NCBI RefSeq assembly: GCF_003330725.1
Contig: NZ_CP030840.1
Location: forward strand, 5,642,001-5,706,000
Source of the DNA: Acidisarcina polymorpha
GTDB taxonomy: Bacteria; Acidobacteriota; Terriglobia; Terriglobales; Acidobacteriaceae
DNA: 64,000 bases
Reading direction: 5' to 3'
Shown here: positions 17,201-24,860 of the stretch, piece after piece
Layout: the number at the start of each line of letters is the position of its first letter
Position numbering within the stretch: position 1 is the first letter of the stretch
Notes under the pieces: model-generated
The model's input: only the letters and a program-made list of their open reading frames with translations
What the model was told of the DNA's origin: nothing
Databases searched by the model: none
Made by a program: the position numbers and the translations under genes

Positions 17201-18533
17201 AATGGACTGGCACATGCCAGGAATGGATGGCGTCGAAACCAGTCGCATCATCAAGCGTGGAAACCGCCTGCAGCATATCCCGAGAATCGCCATGGTCACT
17301 GCGTTTGGGCGCGATGATATACGCGCGCAGGCAGAGGAGATCGGGGTCGACAATTACCTGCTCAAGCCGGTCAGTCCGTCGCTTCTATACGACAGTCTGA
17401 TGGACATGTTTTCGGTCGCCGTCGATGGGGAAGAGCAAGCGATCGCAGCCAAGGCCGCTCTACCCTCGGAAGACGCCAGTGGAGTCCGCATTCTGCTTGT
17501 CGAGGACAACGAGATGAACCAACAGATCGCGACCGAACTACTTGAGAGCGCGGGGGCAAAGGTGACGATTGCCAATCAGGGTGCGGAGGCCGTCAGGATC
17601 TTGACCAAGGGGGGTTCTCCTCCTCCCTTCGATGTTGTGTTCATGGACCTGCAGATGCCGGTTATGGACGGCATCACCGCGACCAAACTCATTCGGGCTG
17701 AAGCCGGACTGCAAAAGCTGCCGATCATTGCCATGACCGCGCATGCCCTGGTCGAGGAACGCCAGCGTTGTGTCGATGCGGGCATGAATGATCACGTCTC
17801 CAAACCGATCGATCCAGATGTGCTGTTTGCCACGCTGGCGCGCTGGACGAAGCCGCTTCATGGGAAATCTGCTCCAGGTGCAGAAACATCGAACGCTCCT
17901 GCGGATGGTCTGCTTGTCCCGGATATTCAAGATGTGGATGCTTCGGGGGGGCTGAAGCGAGTTGCCGGCAATAAGCGCCTTTATCGTGATCTACTCGCTC
18001 AGTTCGCGGAGAAGCAGGGAAATGCGGCCGATCAGATTATCCAGGCGCTTGAGACCGGAGACCGCCAGTCGGCTGAGCGAATCGCCCACACCGTCAAGGG
18101 AGTGGCAGGAAATCTCGGCATCCTCAAGGCGCAGGCTGCGGCGGCAGAGCTTGAAAAATCTCTCCGTGACAATCAGACTCCAACTCCAGCCAAGTTGAAG
18201 GAGTTTGCGTCACTACTGCAGTTGCAGACCGAGTCGATCAAGAAGGCCCTGGGCAGAACCGAACCCACGAAGCCGGCTGCTGCGGTGATCCAGGCCTTTG
18301 ATCCGGTAGCTGTCAACGCCGCGATCGTGCGGCTGACAGAATTGCTTGAATCGAGTGATGCTGATGCCGAAGAAGCATTTGCCGCACTACAAGGCGCGTT
18401 AGCCGGGCAGGCTGAAGAGGCTGAACTCGAGCCTATCGGGGCCGCCATTCGGGAATTTGATTTTGACGCTGCTCTTGCGCGGCTGAGCAGAATCTCCGCG
18501 AAGTATGCGTCGATTCATCAGGTGGCCCAATGA
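14205..18533 (+). CDS. Membrane hybrid histidine kinase (sensor-HAMP-GAF-PAS-PAS-HK-REC-REC-HPt)
   Basis: 1442 residues from the ATG at 14205, preferred over the in-frame GTG at 14193 because GGAGACAGG sits between them. Order seen: TM1 (about 10-28), extracytoplasmic helical sensor (about 30-182), TM2 (about 186-206), HAMP-like segment, GAF-like domain (about 270-415), two PAS domains (about 445-565 and 570-685), phosphoacceptor helix with H713 in LANMSHEIRTPMNAI, ATPase core (to about 930; DSGIGM, GGTGLGLSIS), receiver 1 with D1001 in LVLMDWHMPGMDG, receiver 2 with D1148 in VVFMDLQMPVMDG, and an HPt domain with H1295 in AERIAHTVKGVAGNLG. All residues for a His-Asp-His-Asp phosphorelay are present. 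Lying between two receiver/PP2C phosphatases and overlapping the second by 4 bases, it is the obvious source of phosphate for both. Confidence 0.93.
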   Translation: MLARLRIRGRLLIALLPLVAMVIAAVAYSSTEMQRADSWYTSLLGKDVKALRSLTVARSLNNRYGQLLYEEIVTADLGSVREIDANAETVAADFRIAISQAMSNSPDRTPSIDVIASIFSQALSSSRQVRAASLAGDKGRAAELMRGSVDPKLDRVRQELAGLVDRIDESIDQRSDALTDRMHRTILITWVVIGLALLASFSFALHIIQHEVVDLLESFRVRILDVAEERCDHLIPNLDRPDEIGEMSRALHTLQSSARERHIQGWVKAEVAATTGQLQSSESFEAFAATLLSRISKSIELLYGAFYLADEAHTRFTLTGGFAIDAKDSAKSFSLGEGLVGQAAAERRPLEITATADNRIEILAGTSTVIPQHLIFVPVITHGDVTAVLELAPVNALSSRQKALLDALLPTVGLNTEILIGVIGTRKLLEQTQIQAATVAAAEERSRLILGSVSEGICGINTRGELTFINPAGAAMLGYEPEELSGKQMHALVHYAHPDGSAFPFEDCAMHQTTIDGKTRVVSDEVLWRKDGSTFPVEYTATPISRNGAVVGCVVAYRDITSRRAAEKRLEFTQYAVDNAADGVFWINPAGGGLEYANDAACRTLGFKREELLGMTIRDINPDVTDERLANLLENLRHTHSTTWESVHHTKDDRSFDVEITVYLAEYMDRQMLVTNVKDITERKQAEAEIREAKEIAEAATKTKSDFLANMSHEIRTPMNAIIGLTYLALKTDLSKKQADYLTKIKSAAQALLGIINDILDFSKIEAGKMDMETTDFKLETVLDNLSSIVSQKAQEKNLEFLISAPHDLPPNLVGDPLRLGQILINLVNNAVKFTEAGEVVVSVGLEEQEAERVKLKFSVRDSGIGMTPEQSSRLFQAFSQADTSTTRKYGGTGLGLSISKRLVELMGGNIWAESEAGVGSTFHFTAWFGVGLAVERKRFIPSLAGLRALVVDDNGPAREILTENLKVFALRAQSVGSGEEAIRELADADAKDPYQLVLMDWHMPGMDGVETSRIIKRGNRLQHIPRIAMVTAFGRDDIRAQAEEIGVDNYLLKPVSPSLLYDSLMDMFSVAVDGEEQAIAAKAALPSEDASGVRILLVEDNEMNQQIATELLESAGAKVTIANQGAEAVRILTKGGSPPPFDVVFMDLQMPVMDGITATKLIRAEAGLQKLPIIAMTAHALVEERQRCVDAGMNDHVSKPIDPDVLFATLARWTKPLHGKSAPGAETSNAPADGLLVPDIQDVDASGGLKRVAGNKRLYRDLLAQFAEKQGNAADQIIQALETGDRQSAERIAHTVKGVAGNLGILKAQAAAAELEKSLRDNQTPTPAKLKEFASLLQLQTESIKKALGRTEPTKPAAAVIQAFDPVAVNAAIVRLTELLESSDADAEEAFAALQGALAGQAEEAELEPIGAAIREFDFDAALARLSRISAKYASIHQVAQ

Positions 18534-19687
18534 ACGCGGAATCAAGAAAAGTCATTCTGCTGGTCGATGACACACCGGCGAACATACAAATCGCGTTATC
18601 CATTCTCAAGGAGGATTACCAGGTGCGGGTCGCCACCAATGGGACTCGAGCCTTGGAATTGGCGGCGAGTGAACCGTTGCCCGATCTGGTCTTGCTCGAT
18701 GTCATCATGCCCGGACTGGACGGCTTTGAGGTCTGTACCAGGCTTAAAGCCTCACCCGTCACCAATGACATCCCGGTAATTTTCCTCACCGGCCAAACCG
18801 AAATTGAAGACGAAACCAGAGGCTTTGATGTAGGCGGAGTCGACTACATCCATAAACCTTTTTCGCCAGCGGTAGTTAAGGCCAGAGTTCAGACGCACCT
18901 TGTGCTCCGGGGTATACGCGAGCAGCTGGCCCGGCAGTTGTCGACCATCAAAGCGGAGCTTGAGACCGCTCGGCAGATTCAGCTTTCCATTCTGCCGCGA
19001 AAGATGCCTGTCATTGACGGATTGGATGTCGCCGCCCGCTATCTACCGATGACCGAGGTCGCCGGCGATTTTTATGACTTTATCGTCGTCGATGAAAAGC
19101 GTCTAGGCATTCTGGTCGCGGACGTCTCGGGCCACGGCATGCCGTCGGCGCTCATCTCTTCCATGTTGAAGATTGCGCTTGCCGCGCAAAGACCGGTCGC
19201 CGCTGATCCGGCAGCCGTCCTGTTGGGGTTGAATCAAGCTCTCTACGGGAAATTCCAAGGCCACTTCGTCACGGCGGCTTACGTCTTTATCGATACTGAG
19301 AACAAAGTTCTGCAGTACGCTGGTGCGGGCCATCCACCATTGATGGTGAGGTCGCAGGCGGCGGGATGCACCAGCGAGTTCGAAGAGAACGGATTGATCC
19401 TGGGCGCGTTCCCTGGCGCCGCCTATACTTCGATCGAAGTCCCGCTCGGCTCGGGAGATTGGGCCGTCCTCTACACTGACGGGATACTGGAAACGACCAA
19501 CGCAGCGCGCGTAGAGTTCGGTACGGGCGGTTTGAAAGTGTTTATGGAGCGGAGCAAGGACCTCGCCGCAGACGAGTTCGTGGACGGCCTGATGGCTGAA
19601 GTGGCCAACTATGGCGATCAGGCGAACGGACGCGGAAGGGAAGATGATCTCACCTTGATCGCCGTTCATTGCACCGGCAGCATATGA
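18530..19687 (+). CDS. Response regulator with RsbU/SpoIIE-type PP2C phosphatase output (copy 2)
   Basis: 385 residues, colinear throughout with the protein at 13009-14163: receiver with D57 in LVLLDVIMPGLDG and K109 in YIHKPFSPA, linker TARQIQLSILPRKMP, and PP2C motifs AGDFYDF, VADVSGHGMPSAL, YTDGILETTN and GREDDLTLIAV. The start overlaps the kinase stop (ATGA), so translation is coupled to the 1442-residue hybrid kinase. Equal length and shared phrases at both ends (PANIQ at 16-20 in both) indicate a local duplication; differences are scattered rather than clustered, suggesting both copies are under selection. Expected role is dephosphorylation of a STAS protein; whether the copies differ in substrate or input cannot be told. 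Confidence 0.92.
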   Translation: MNAESRKVILLVDDTPANIQIALSILKEDYQVRVATNGTRALELAASEPLPDLVLLDVIMPGLDGFEVCTRLKASPVTNDIPVIFLTGQTEIEDETRGFDVGGVDYIHKPFSPAVVKARVQTHLVLRGIREQLARQLSTIKAELETARQIQLSILPRKMPVIDGLDVAARYLPMTEVAGDFYDFIVVDEKRLGILVADVSGHGMPSALISSMLKIALAAQRPVAADPAAVLLGLNQALYGKFQGHFVTAAYVFIDTENKVLQYAGAGHPPLMVRSQAAGCTSEFEENGLILGAFPGAAYTSIEVPLGSGDWAVLYTDGILETTNAARVEFGTGGLKVFMERSKDLAADEFVDGLMAEVANYGDQANGRGREDDLTLIAVHCTGSI

Positions 19688-19774
19688 TCTGACCGCCGTG
19701 GTTTCAGAAAATTCAATCGATGAGACCATGAATGCCTTAGTGACAGTTATAGTCGAGAGTTCATGAGGTAGGCC

Positions 19775-20908
19775 ATGAAGCGGTTGGCGGCGTTCTTCTT
19801 ATTGGCAGTCAGTGCGAACTTAGCATTTGCTCAGGCACACAGTTGGCAGCCGGATCTGACTCGCCAGCAGACCTATACTCTCCATCGAGCGTCGAGTTCC
19901 GATCCGACCGGGGGTAACGCGGATTATCGCGTGGTCGCTCCTGGAGCAGCGGTTACTGTGCTGGAGACAGATGGCCCCGGCATCATTTCGCATATCTGGT
20001 TCACGATCTCAGACGCCGAGTCCTACCATCTCAAACGGATTGTTTTACGCGCGTATTGGGACGGAGAAGATACTCCAAGCCTGGAGACGCCCATTGGAGA
20101 CTTCTTCGGACTGGGACTTGGGATCTATAAGGATTGGGAGTCGGAGATGTTATCGGTCGGCAGTGTGAAAGCGCTGAACTGCTTCTTTCCCATGCCGTTC
20201 CGGCATCACGCCCGGATCACAGTTACGAATGAAGGCACCCGCCCCATATCGAATCTCTACTACAACATCGACTATCGAACTCAGATCGAGAAACTGCCCG
20301 CGGACACCGTGTACTTCCACGCACAATATCGACAGGCACAGCCGAACCATGGCTGGACCAGCGCCTGGAAGGAGAATGGGGAGGTACTCGTGAATAACAA
20401 ACCCAACTTAGACGGAGCGGACAACTATGTCTGGATGGAAGCCGAGGGTCACGGTCAGTTTGTGGGGGTGACAATGTCAGTGCTGCAGAACCAGGATGGC
20501 TGGTGGGGAGAAGGCGACGACATGTTTTTCATCGACGGCGCGAAAACCCCCTCGATCTCGGGCACTGGGGCCGAGGACTACTTTCTAGGTGCCTGGGGCT
20601 TCGGAGGCGAACCCTTCTCCTTCGCGCTTTATGGCGCTCCGATCCTGGAACAGGACTTGGCCGGCAGTCGTTCGAGTTTCTATCGTTTCCATCTCGATTC
20701 CCCAATTCCATTCACCAAATCTTTCAAGGCAACTATGGAGCATGGCCACGCAAATCACCGCTCCGACAACTTTTATTCTGTCGCTTACTGGTACCAGGCC
20801 GAGCCGCATGCCGCATTTCCCCCGTTGCCGCCAGTCGAGCAGCGGCTGCCCGCGCTCCAGCAGGTGGGAGGCCCGGGCCAGGCGGCGCAGGGAACAGAGA
20901 CGAAGTGA
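19775..20908 (+). CDS. Exported DUF2961 / GH172-family glycoside hydrolase
   Basis: 377 residues with a clear signal peptide (MKRLAAFFLLAVSANLAFAQ). The body is a DUF2961 domain: DGPGIISHIWFTI, the PIGDFFGLG motif, FPMPFRHHARI, and the block GWWGEGDDMFFIDG...GTGAEDYF. Founding members of this family are now GH172, acting on fructofuranose or arabinofuranose linkages. Two glutamates, E246 (GEGDD) and E267 (GAEDYF), are 21 residues apart, the spacing I recall for nucleophile and acid/base in the characterised Bifidobacterium enzyme. The mature enzyme should act in the periplasm or outside. GAGGTAGGCC precedes the ATG. Downstream genes on the strand encode a methyltransferase and a glycosyltransferase, with no transporter for the product in reach. 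Confidence 0.9.
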   Translation: MKRLAAFFLLAVSANLAFAQAHSWQPDLTRQQTYTLHRASSSDPTGGNADYRVVAPGAAVTVLETDGPGIISHIWFTISDAESYHLKRIVLRAYWDGEDTPSLETPIGDFFGLGLGIYKDWESEMLSVGSVKALNCFFPMPFRHHARITVTNEGTRPISNLYYNIDYRTQIEKLPADTVYFHAQYRQAQPNHGWTSAWKENGEVLVNNKPNLDGADNYVWMEAEGHGQFVGVTMSVLQNQDGWWGEGDDMFFIDGAKTPSISGTGAEDYFLGAWGFGGEPFSFALYGAPILEQDLAGSRSSFYRFHLDSPIPFTKSFKATMEHGHANHRSDNFYSVAYWYQAEPHAAFPPLPPVEQRLPALQQVGGPGQAAQGTETK

Positions 20909-21010
20909 ACTCGAAACAATCGAGTCGTAATCATTGGTGACCTCCTCCAGTGCGTTCATGGACTCGACCCCATCGCGCATTTAGGATAGGACGAGCCGCC
21001 GGTCCTTTCA

Positions 21011-21844
21011 ATGAGTATGAATGCTTCGCGCAGTAGCCCACCAGAAACAAAACCGCCCGCCTCGACAGCGCCTAACGATCCAAGCGCGAATTATGCCTAC
21101 GATGGGACCTTCTACCGGTATATCCAAGACGGAGCCGTGCGTTCTGCGCGGGTGATCGCGCCTTTGGTCGTTGACCGGCTGGGCACTTCAAGTCTTCTCG
21201 ATGTCGGTTGCGGGGCGGGCGCCTGGCTGAGCGAATACAGGAAGCTCGGCGTTCAACCTTGTCTTGGCGTGGACGGAGACTACGTGAAGGCAGCCGACTT
21301 GCTCGTTCCGCAGGAGACGTTTATCGCCCGCGATATAAGTCTGCCATTCGATCTTATGGAACGGTTTGCTCTGGTGCAGTGCCTCGAGGTCGGCGAGCAT
21401 ATCGAGACCGCTGCGAGCGGCACCCTGGTCGCAAATCTGGTAAGACACGGCGACTGCATCTTGTTTTCAGCGGCCATCCCTGGGCAGGGCGGCGAGAACC
21501 ATATCAATGAACGTCCCTATGAATTCTGGCGAGCTTTATTCGCTGAGCATGGCTATATGCCCTATGACTTTCTTCGTCCTTTGTTGCGTCGTGCGAAAGA
21601 GGTAGAGATTTGGTATCGCCACAACGTGATGTTGTATGTCGCTGCGAGCCGTCACGGCACTCTTCCGGTCGAAGTCTCCCAATCGCGAGTCCCAGACAAC
21701 GAACCTATCGCAAATGTTTGCAGCCCACTTTACAGAATGCGAACGGCCATACTGGCAGGGCTTCCCGTATCGTGGCTTTCGCATCTCGCGATCCTCAAGC
21801 ATCGCTCGATTCTTCTTTCCCGCATGGTGAGGGGGCAACGCTGA
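21011..21844 (+). CDS. SAM-dependent class I methyltransferase
   Basis: 277 residues. The SAM-binding motif I SLLDVGCGAGAWLSEYRKLG lies near 57-76, followed by an acidic residue ending strand 2 (CLGVDGDY) and the motif ALVQCLEVGEHIE, typical of small-molecule methyltransferases. A C-terminal part (about 195-277) outside the core is of unknown role. The substrate cannot be deduced. Twelve bases separate it from the glycosyltransferase that follows, so the two probably form an operon, which hints at modification of a sugar or lipid-linked glycan; that is inference. The ribosome site upstream of the ATG is weak, and a second in-frame ATG occurs two codons later. Confidence 0.85.
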   Translation: MSMNASRSSPPETKPPASTAPNDPSANYAYDGTFYRYIQDGAVRSARVIAPLVVDRLGTSSLLDVGCGAGAWLSEYRKLGVQPCLGVDGDYVKAADLLVPQETFIARDISLPFDLMERFALVQCLEVGEHIETAASGTLVANLVRHGDCILFSAAIPGQGGENHINERPYEFWRALFAEHGYMPYDFLRPLLRRAKEVEIWYRHNVMLYVAASRHGTLPVEVSQSRVPDNEPIANVCSPLYRMRTAILAGLPVSWLSHLAILKHRSILLSRMVRGQR

Positions 21845-21868
21845 CCTTCCTCATTTTTGGAGTGTGTT

Positions 21869-22876
21869 GTGGTTGATCGTCCCGAGACTTCTGACGAATG
21901 GCACATGCCAGCAGAGCCGATCCGTCAAGAGAGAGGCCATCCTCCGCCAAAGCTCGCGATAGTCCTCCCCTGCTATAACGAGGAGGAAGTCTTGCCGGAG
22001 ACCTCGCGCCGCCTGCTTCTTTTGCTGGATGATTTGAGTGAATCAGGGTTGATTGAGGAGGGCAGCCTCTATTTCGTCGACGATGGCTCCGAGGATGGCA
22101 CCTGGCAGTTCATTCAATCTCTAGCTGCATCGAATGAACGGGTGCACGGAATCAAGCTTTCGAGGAACTATGGCCATCAGCGAGCTCTCCTTGCTGGTTT
22201 GCTCCATGCGCCGGGAGACGTTGTCATCAGCATCGATGCTGATTTGCAGGATGATCTGACAGCCACCAAGAGCATGCTGAGCGGGTATGCAAGCGGAGCC
22301 GAGATCGTCTATGGTGTGAGGCGTCTGCGGCAGATGGACACCTCCGTCAAGCGAGTTACCGCCGAGGCCTACTATTCCATTTTGCGGGCCATTGGCGTCA
22401 ACCTCATCTTTAACCATGCCGACTATCGTTTGCTCAGTCGCCCGGTGATTGAAGCCTTGAGGGAGTACAAAGAGACAAATATTTTTCTCAGGGGATTGAT
22501 CCCCCAGCTAGGCTTCCAGTCGGCGCTCGTCTACTACGATCGCCAGGAACGCTTTGCCGGGGTATCGAAATACCCATTCTCGAAGATGCTCGCGCTGGCG
22601 ATCGAGGGCATTACCTCGTTCTCCGATGTGCCGCTCAAGATCATCACCATCCTTGGACTGGTGATCTCTCTGGTCAGCTTCGCGATGGCTACCTGGGCGC
22701 TGTGGATTCGGATCTTCAACCCATCTGCCGTTCCCGGGTGGGCGTCGACGGTGATCCCACTTTACATGCTGGGTGGTATTCAGCTGCTTTGCATGGGGGT
22801 CATCGGCCAGTATCTGGCAAAGATCTATTCGGAGACCAAGTCGCGGCCCCGATTCATCATTGAGAAGCTGATATGA
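21869..22876 (+). CDS. Family 2 glycosyltransferase, polyprenyl-phosphate sugar type (GtrB/DPM1-like)
   Basis: About 335 residues. Motifs of the GT2 dolichol/undecaprenyl-phosphate transferases are present in order: LAIVLPCYNEEEVLPET, VDDGSEDGTW, KLSRNYGHQRALLAGL, SIDADLQDD, and YYDRQERFAGVSKYPF, followed by two C-terminal membrane helices (IITILGLVISLVSFAMATWA and STVIPLYMLGGIQLLCMGVI). Such enzymes load a sugar onto undecaprenyl phosphate at the inner membrane for flipping or glycan decoration. The GTG at 21869 is chosen because GGAG lies 6 bases upstream; a TTG at 21857 is the alternative. It overlaps the 3' end of the convergent membrane protein gene by 20 bases; that protein could be the acceptor-side transferase. 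Confidence 0.9.
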   Translation: MVDRPETSDEWHMPAEPIRQERGHPPPKLAIVLPCYNEEEVLPETSRRLLLLLDDLSESGLIEEGSLYFVDDGSEDGTWQFIQSLAASNERVHGIKLSRNYGHQRALLAGLLHAPGDVVISIDADLQDDLTATKSMLSGYASGAEIVYGVRRLRQMDTSVKRVTAEAYYSILRAIGVNLIFNHADYRLLSRPVIEALREYKETNIFLRGLIPQLGFQSALVYYDRQERFAGVSKYPFSKMLALAIEGITSFSDVPLKIITILGLVISLVSFAMATWALWIRIFNPSAVPGWASTVIPLYMLGGIQLLCMGVIGQYLAKIYSETKSRPRFIIEKLI

Positions 22877-24506
22877 CCCTCTGCGTAAGGGCAACGTTAC
22901 AGTTCGAGGGACGTTCATAGAGCCACCATTCGTCCTGGTGAAAGCGAAGAGCGATCGGGCAAGGCGCCTGTGCAAACAATGCCGCACCGCGGTTGTCAGC
23001 AGACCGCACCACGAAGTAGCGGTATTGTTCCCTCGAGTACTCGTTCCAGTTGAACTCTTCCGGGTTCCATTCAAAATCCCACAGCACGGCTTTGGGAGTC
23101 TCGCCGGCGCGATAGACCACCAATTCCGGATGCATCATGGCGGCACTGGGATCGACGACGCCTCGTTTTTGCGCCGCATACCATTGGGGAAAGTGGAGAA
23201 AGACCGGGGCGATGGAAACGCCGTCGGCGTGATCGAAGGCCAGGGAAAGAACGCGTTGACCCGGCTCCATATACGTGAGGGCTTGTTGAAATCCTTGGGC
23301 CTGGCGGGAGAAGACAACGGCCCGCATTGAGGCCAGATACACGAATCCCACGACCAGCACGACGGCGACCGATCGAGCAGCCAACGCCTTCTTTCGCGAG
23401 ATGGGAGTGGGACGAAGCAGAAGAAGAAAAAAAGGGACCGCAAACATCGTGAACCGCTGATAGACAAATTCAGTTCCCACCGCGGCGTGTGGACAGGAGA
23501 GCAGGACCCCCACGCAGATGAAAAACGACATCCACGCCCCGGGCCTTTTGCCGAAGCACATTCCTCCGAAGAAAGGCAGGAGAAAGAGAAGCACGCCTGG
23601 CAGAACGTAGTGCCACGAAGGCGCCACACCAAAGAGGCGCGGGAAGAATCCATTGAGTCGTCCCCAACTTGCGCCGGCAAGATGCAGCTCTTCGCTCAGC
23701 GAGGTGTAGTAGGGTTCAACCGTATTCCACCAGTCCAGGTCCCAGATGATCGGGCGCCGGGCGGCTGGATGACCGAGCACTGTTTTCATCCAGAGAGCTG
23801 CAACCGGCAAGACCGCAGCCAGCGGCAGAGCACGCATCATTGCAGCTCGGAGAGAACGAGCCTCAACGAGCAGCCATGTTGCCGCGCACAACCCAAAAAA
23901 CGCGCATACCAGGGCATGACAAAAGAACAAGCCGACCGCCGAGGCCGCGAAGAGCGCAGCAGTGCGCCAGTTGGCCCTGGCGGGAGATCGCACGACAAGC
24001 CAAAAGAAGAGAATTCCTAACGGGGCCGCCACCAGAAAATTGAGAAAGCCCCATTGGTAGGCGAATCCATAGGTGCCGGGAATGCATAGAATCGCCCAGA
24101 AGGGATCGATCTCCAGCGCGTCGAGCAGCAGAGCCGAAGCCAGCGGAAAGCCGACGATAAAGATCGAAACCACCAGCTTGCAGGCGGCGACAGCACCCAC
24201 GACCGGAGTGACGATGTAGATAAGCAAATAACCAAGCAGGTAGGGAGTGAACCAGTTGACCGTGTAAAGTGCGCCATAGCCGAAGCGCGGGTCATGCAAG
24301 TCACCCAGCAGCGCGACCTGGGCCGCGTGCTGAGGCAGGTCTGTCATTGGCGGATAATTCGCGATCCAGATAGGCAGCGTCGCGATCAAGCTGAGAATCA
24401 GCAATATCCAGCGACTTGTGGAAGTGCCGGGTGTGAATGTTTCCGCTGTTGGCTTGTTCGTCGATTTCTCTGGAGAAGTCGGACCCGACCAGAAACTCGT
24501 AGGCAA
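22857..24506 (-). CDS. Multi-pass membrane protein, glycosyltransferase-like
   Basis: 549 residues with about ten to twelve hydrophobic segments, starting with a Thr/Ser/Pro-rich cytoplasmic N-terminus. After the first membrane segment comes PPMTDLPQHAAQVALL, an acidic loop in the position where GT-C (ArnT/PMT-like) transferases carry catalytic aspartates; a soluble C-terminal domain of about 130 residues ends in hydrophilic sequence. I do not recognise the exact family. It starts with TTG at 24506 (GGAG six bases upstream). Its gene tail overlaps the GT2 gene on the other strand by 20 bases. A chain of overlapping hairpins lies 105-145 bases upstream. A lipid-linked sugar transferase working with the neighbouring GT2 is the best guess, held loosely. 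Confidence 0.72.
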   Translation of the reverse strand: MPTSFWSGPTSPEKSTNKPTAETFTPGTSTSRWILLILSLIATLPIWIANYPPMTDLPQHAAQVALLGDLHDPRFGYGALYTVNWFTPYLLGYLLIYIVTPVVGAVAACKLVVSIFIVGFPLASALLLDALEIDPFWAILCIPGTYGFAYQWGFLNFLVAAPLGILFFWLVVRSPARANWRTAALFAASAVGLFFCHALVCAFFGLCAATWLLVEARSLRAAMMRALPLAAVLPVAALWMKTVLGHPAARRPIIWDLDWWNTVEPYYTSLSEELHLAGASWGRLNGFFPRLFGVAPSWHYVLPGVLLFLLPFFGGMCFGKRPGAWMSFFICVGVLLSCPHAAVGTEFVYQRFTMFAVPFFLLLLRPTPISRKKALAARSVAVVLVVGFVYLASMRAVVFSRQAQGFQQALTYMEPGQRVLSLAFDHADGVSIAPVFLHFPQWYAAQKRGVVDPSAAMMHPELVVYRAGETPKAVLWDFEWNPEEFNWNEYSREQYRYFVVRSADNRGAALFAQAPCPIALRFHQDEWWLYERPSNCNVALTQRVISASQ

Positions 24507-24860
24507 AAGAGACTCCGTGAAGTCAGTCTATCGGATCTTTTTTTTGCTTATCGGATTCGCCCGGATGCAGAGTCGTTCAGCGGGCTAACAAGTCAAATCG
24601 GGTCGCCTACTTGGGAGCCGTCCCAAAGAGATGGGACACCGAAGTGTCCCTATGCGGAGCGAGAGTGCCGAGACTACCCATCGGTCGCAGCACTTGTGGA
24701 TTAGTTTCCAGTATGCTCCGCGCGGCTTAAGGCTGTCTTAAGGCCATGGTAAGTGCCTGTTAGCTTGTTTGGTTCCTGAAAACGACTCCCAGTCCGCGCG
24801 AATCCAGGGAAATCGAGGTAGCCAACTTGTTCATTAAGCCGCTTCAGAGCGAGTTAAGGC
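24507..24860. other. Intergenic region with structured leader/terminator candidate, no gene
   Basis: About 350 bases between the lactate permease stop and the start of the membrane protein gene, both on the minus strand. No coding frame with family features was seen. The notable content is the hairpin chain at 24611-24650 and an A-rich tract (minus strand) near 24538-24546. Confidence 0.6.
24611..24650 (-). promoter_or_regulatory. Three overlapping hairpins with a UUCG tetraloop (attenuator-like)
   Basis: Three perfect stems overlap in 40 bases: 24633-24650 (7 bp, GGGACAC with GTGTCCC), 24620-24637 (6 bp) and 24611-24626 (6 bp). The middle stem shares bases with both others, so it is mutually exclusive with them. 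Read on the minus strand, the 7-bp stem is closed by C(UUCG)G, the exceptionally stable tetraloop, which argues that the minus-strand RNA is the functional one. It lies 211 bases after the lactate permease stop and about 105 bases before the membrane protein start, so it is either a terminator/processing element of the first gene or a leader structure of the second. No U tract directly follows the 7-bp stem. Confidence 0.55.

Noticed and set aside
24633-24650. Simple Rho-independent terminator for the lactate permease
   Set aside because: The stem is strong, but no U tract follows it on the minus strand and it overlaps alternative stems, so a leader/attenuator reading is kept open instead.
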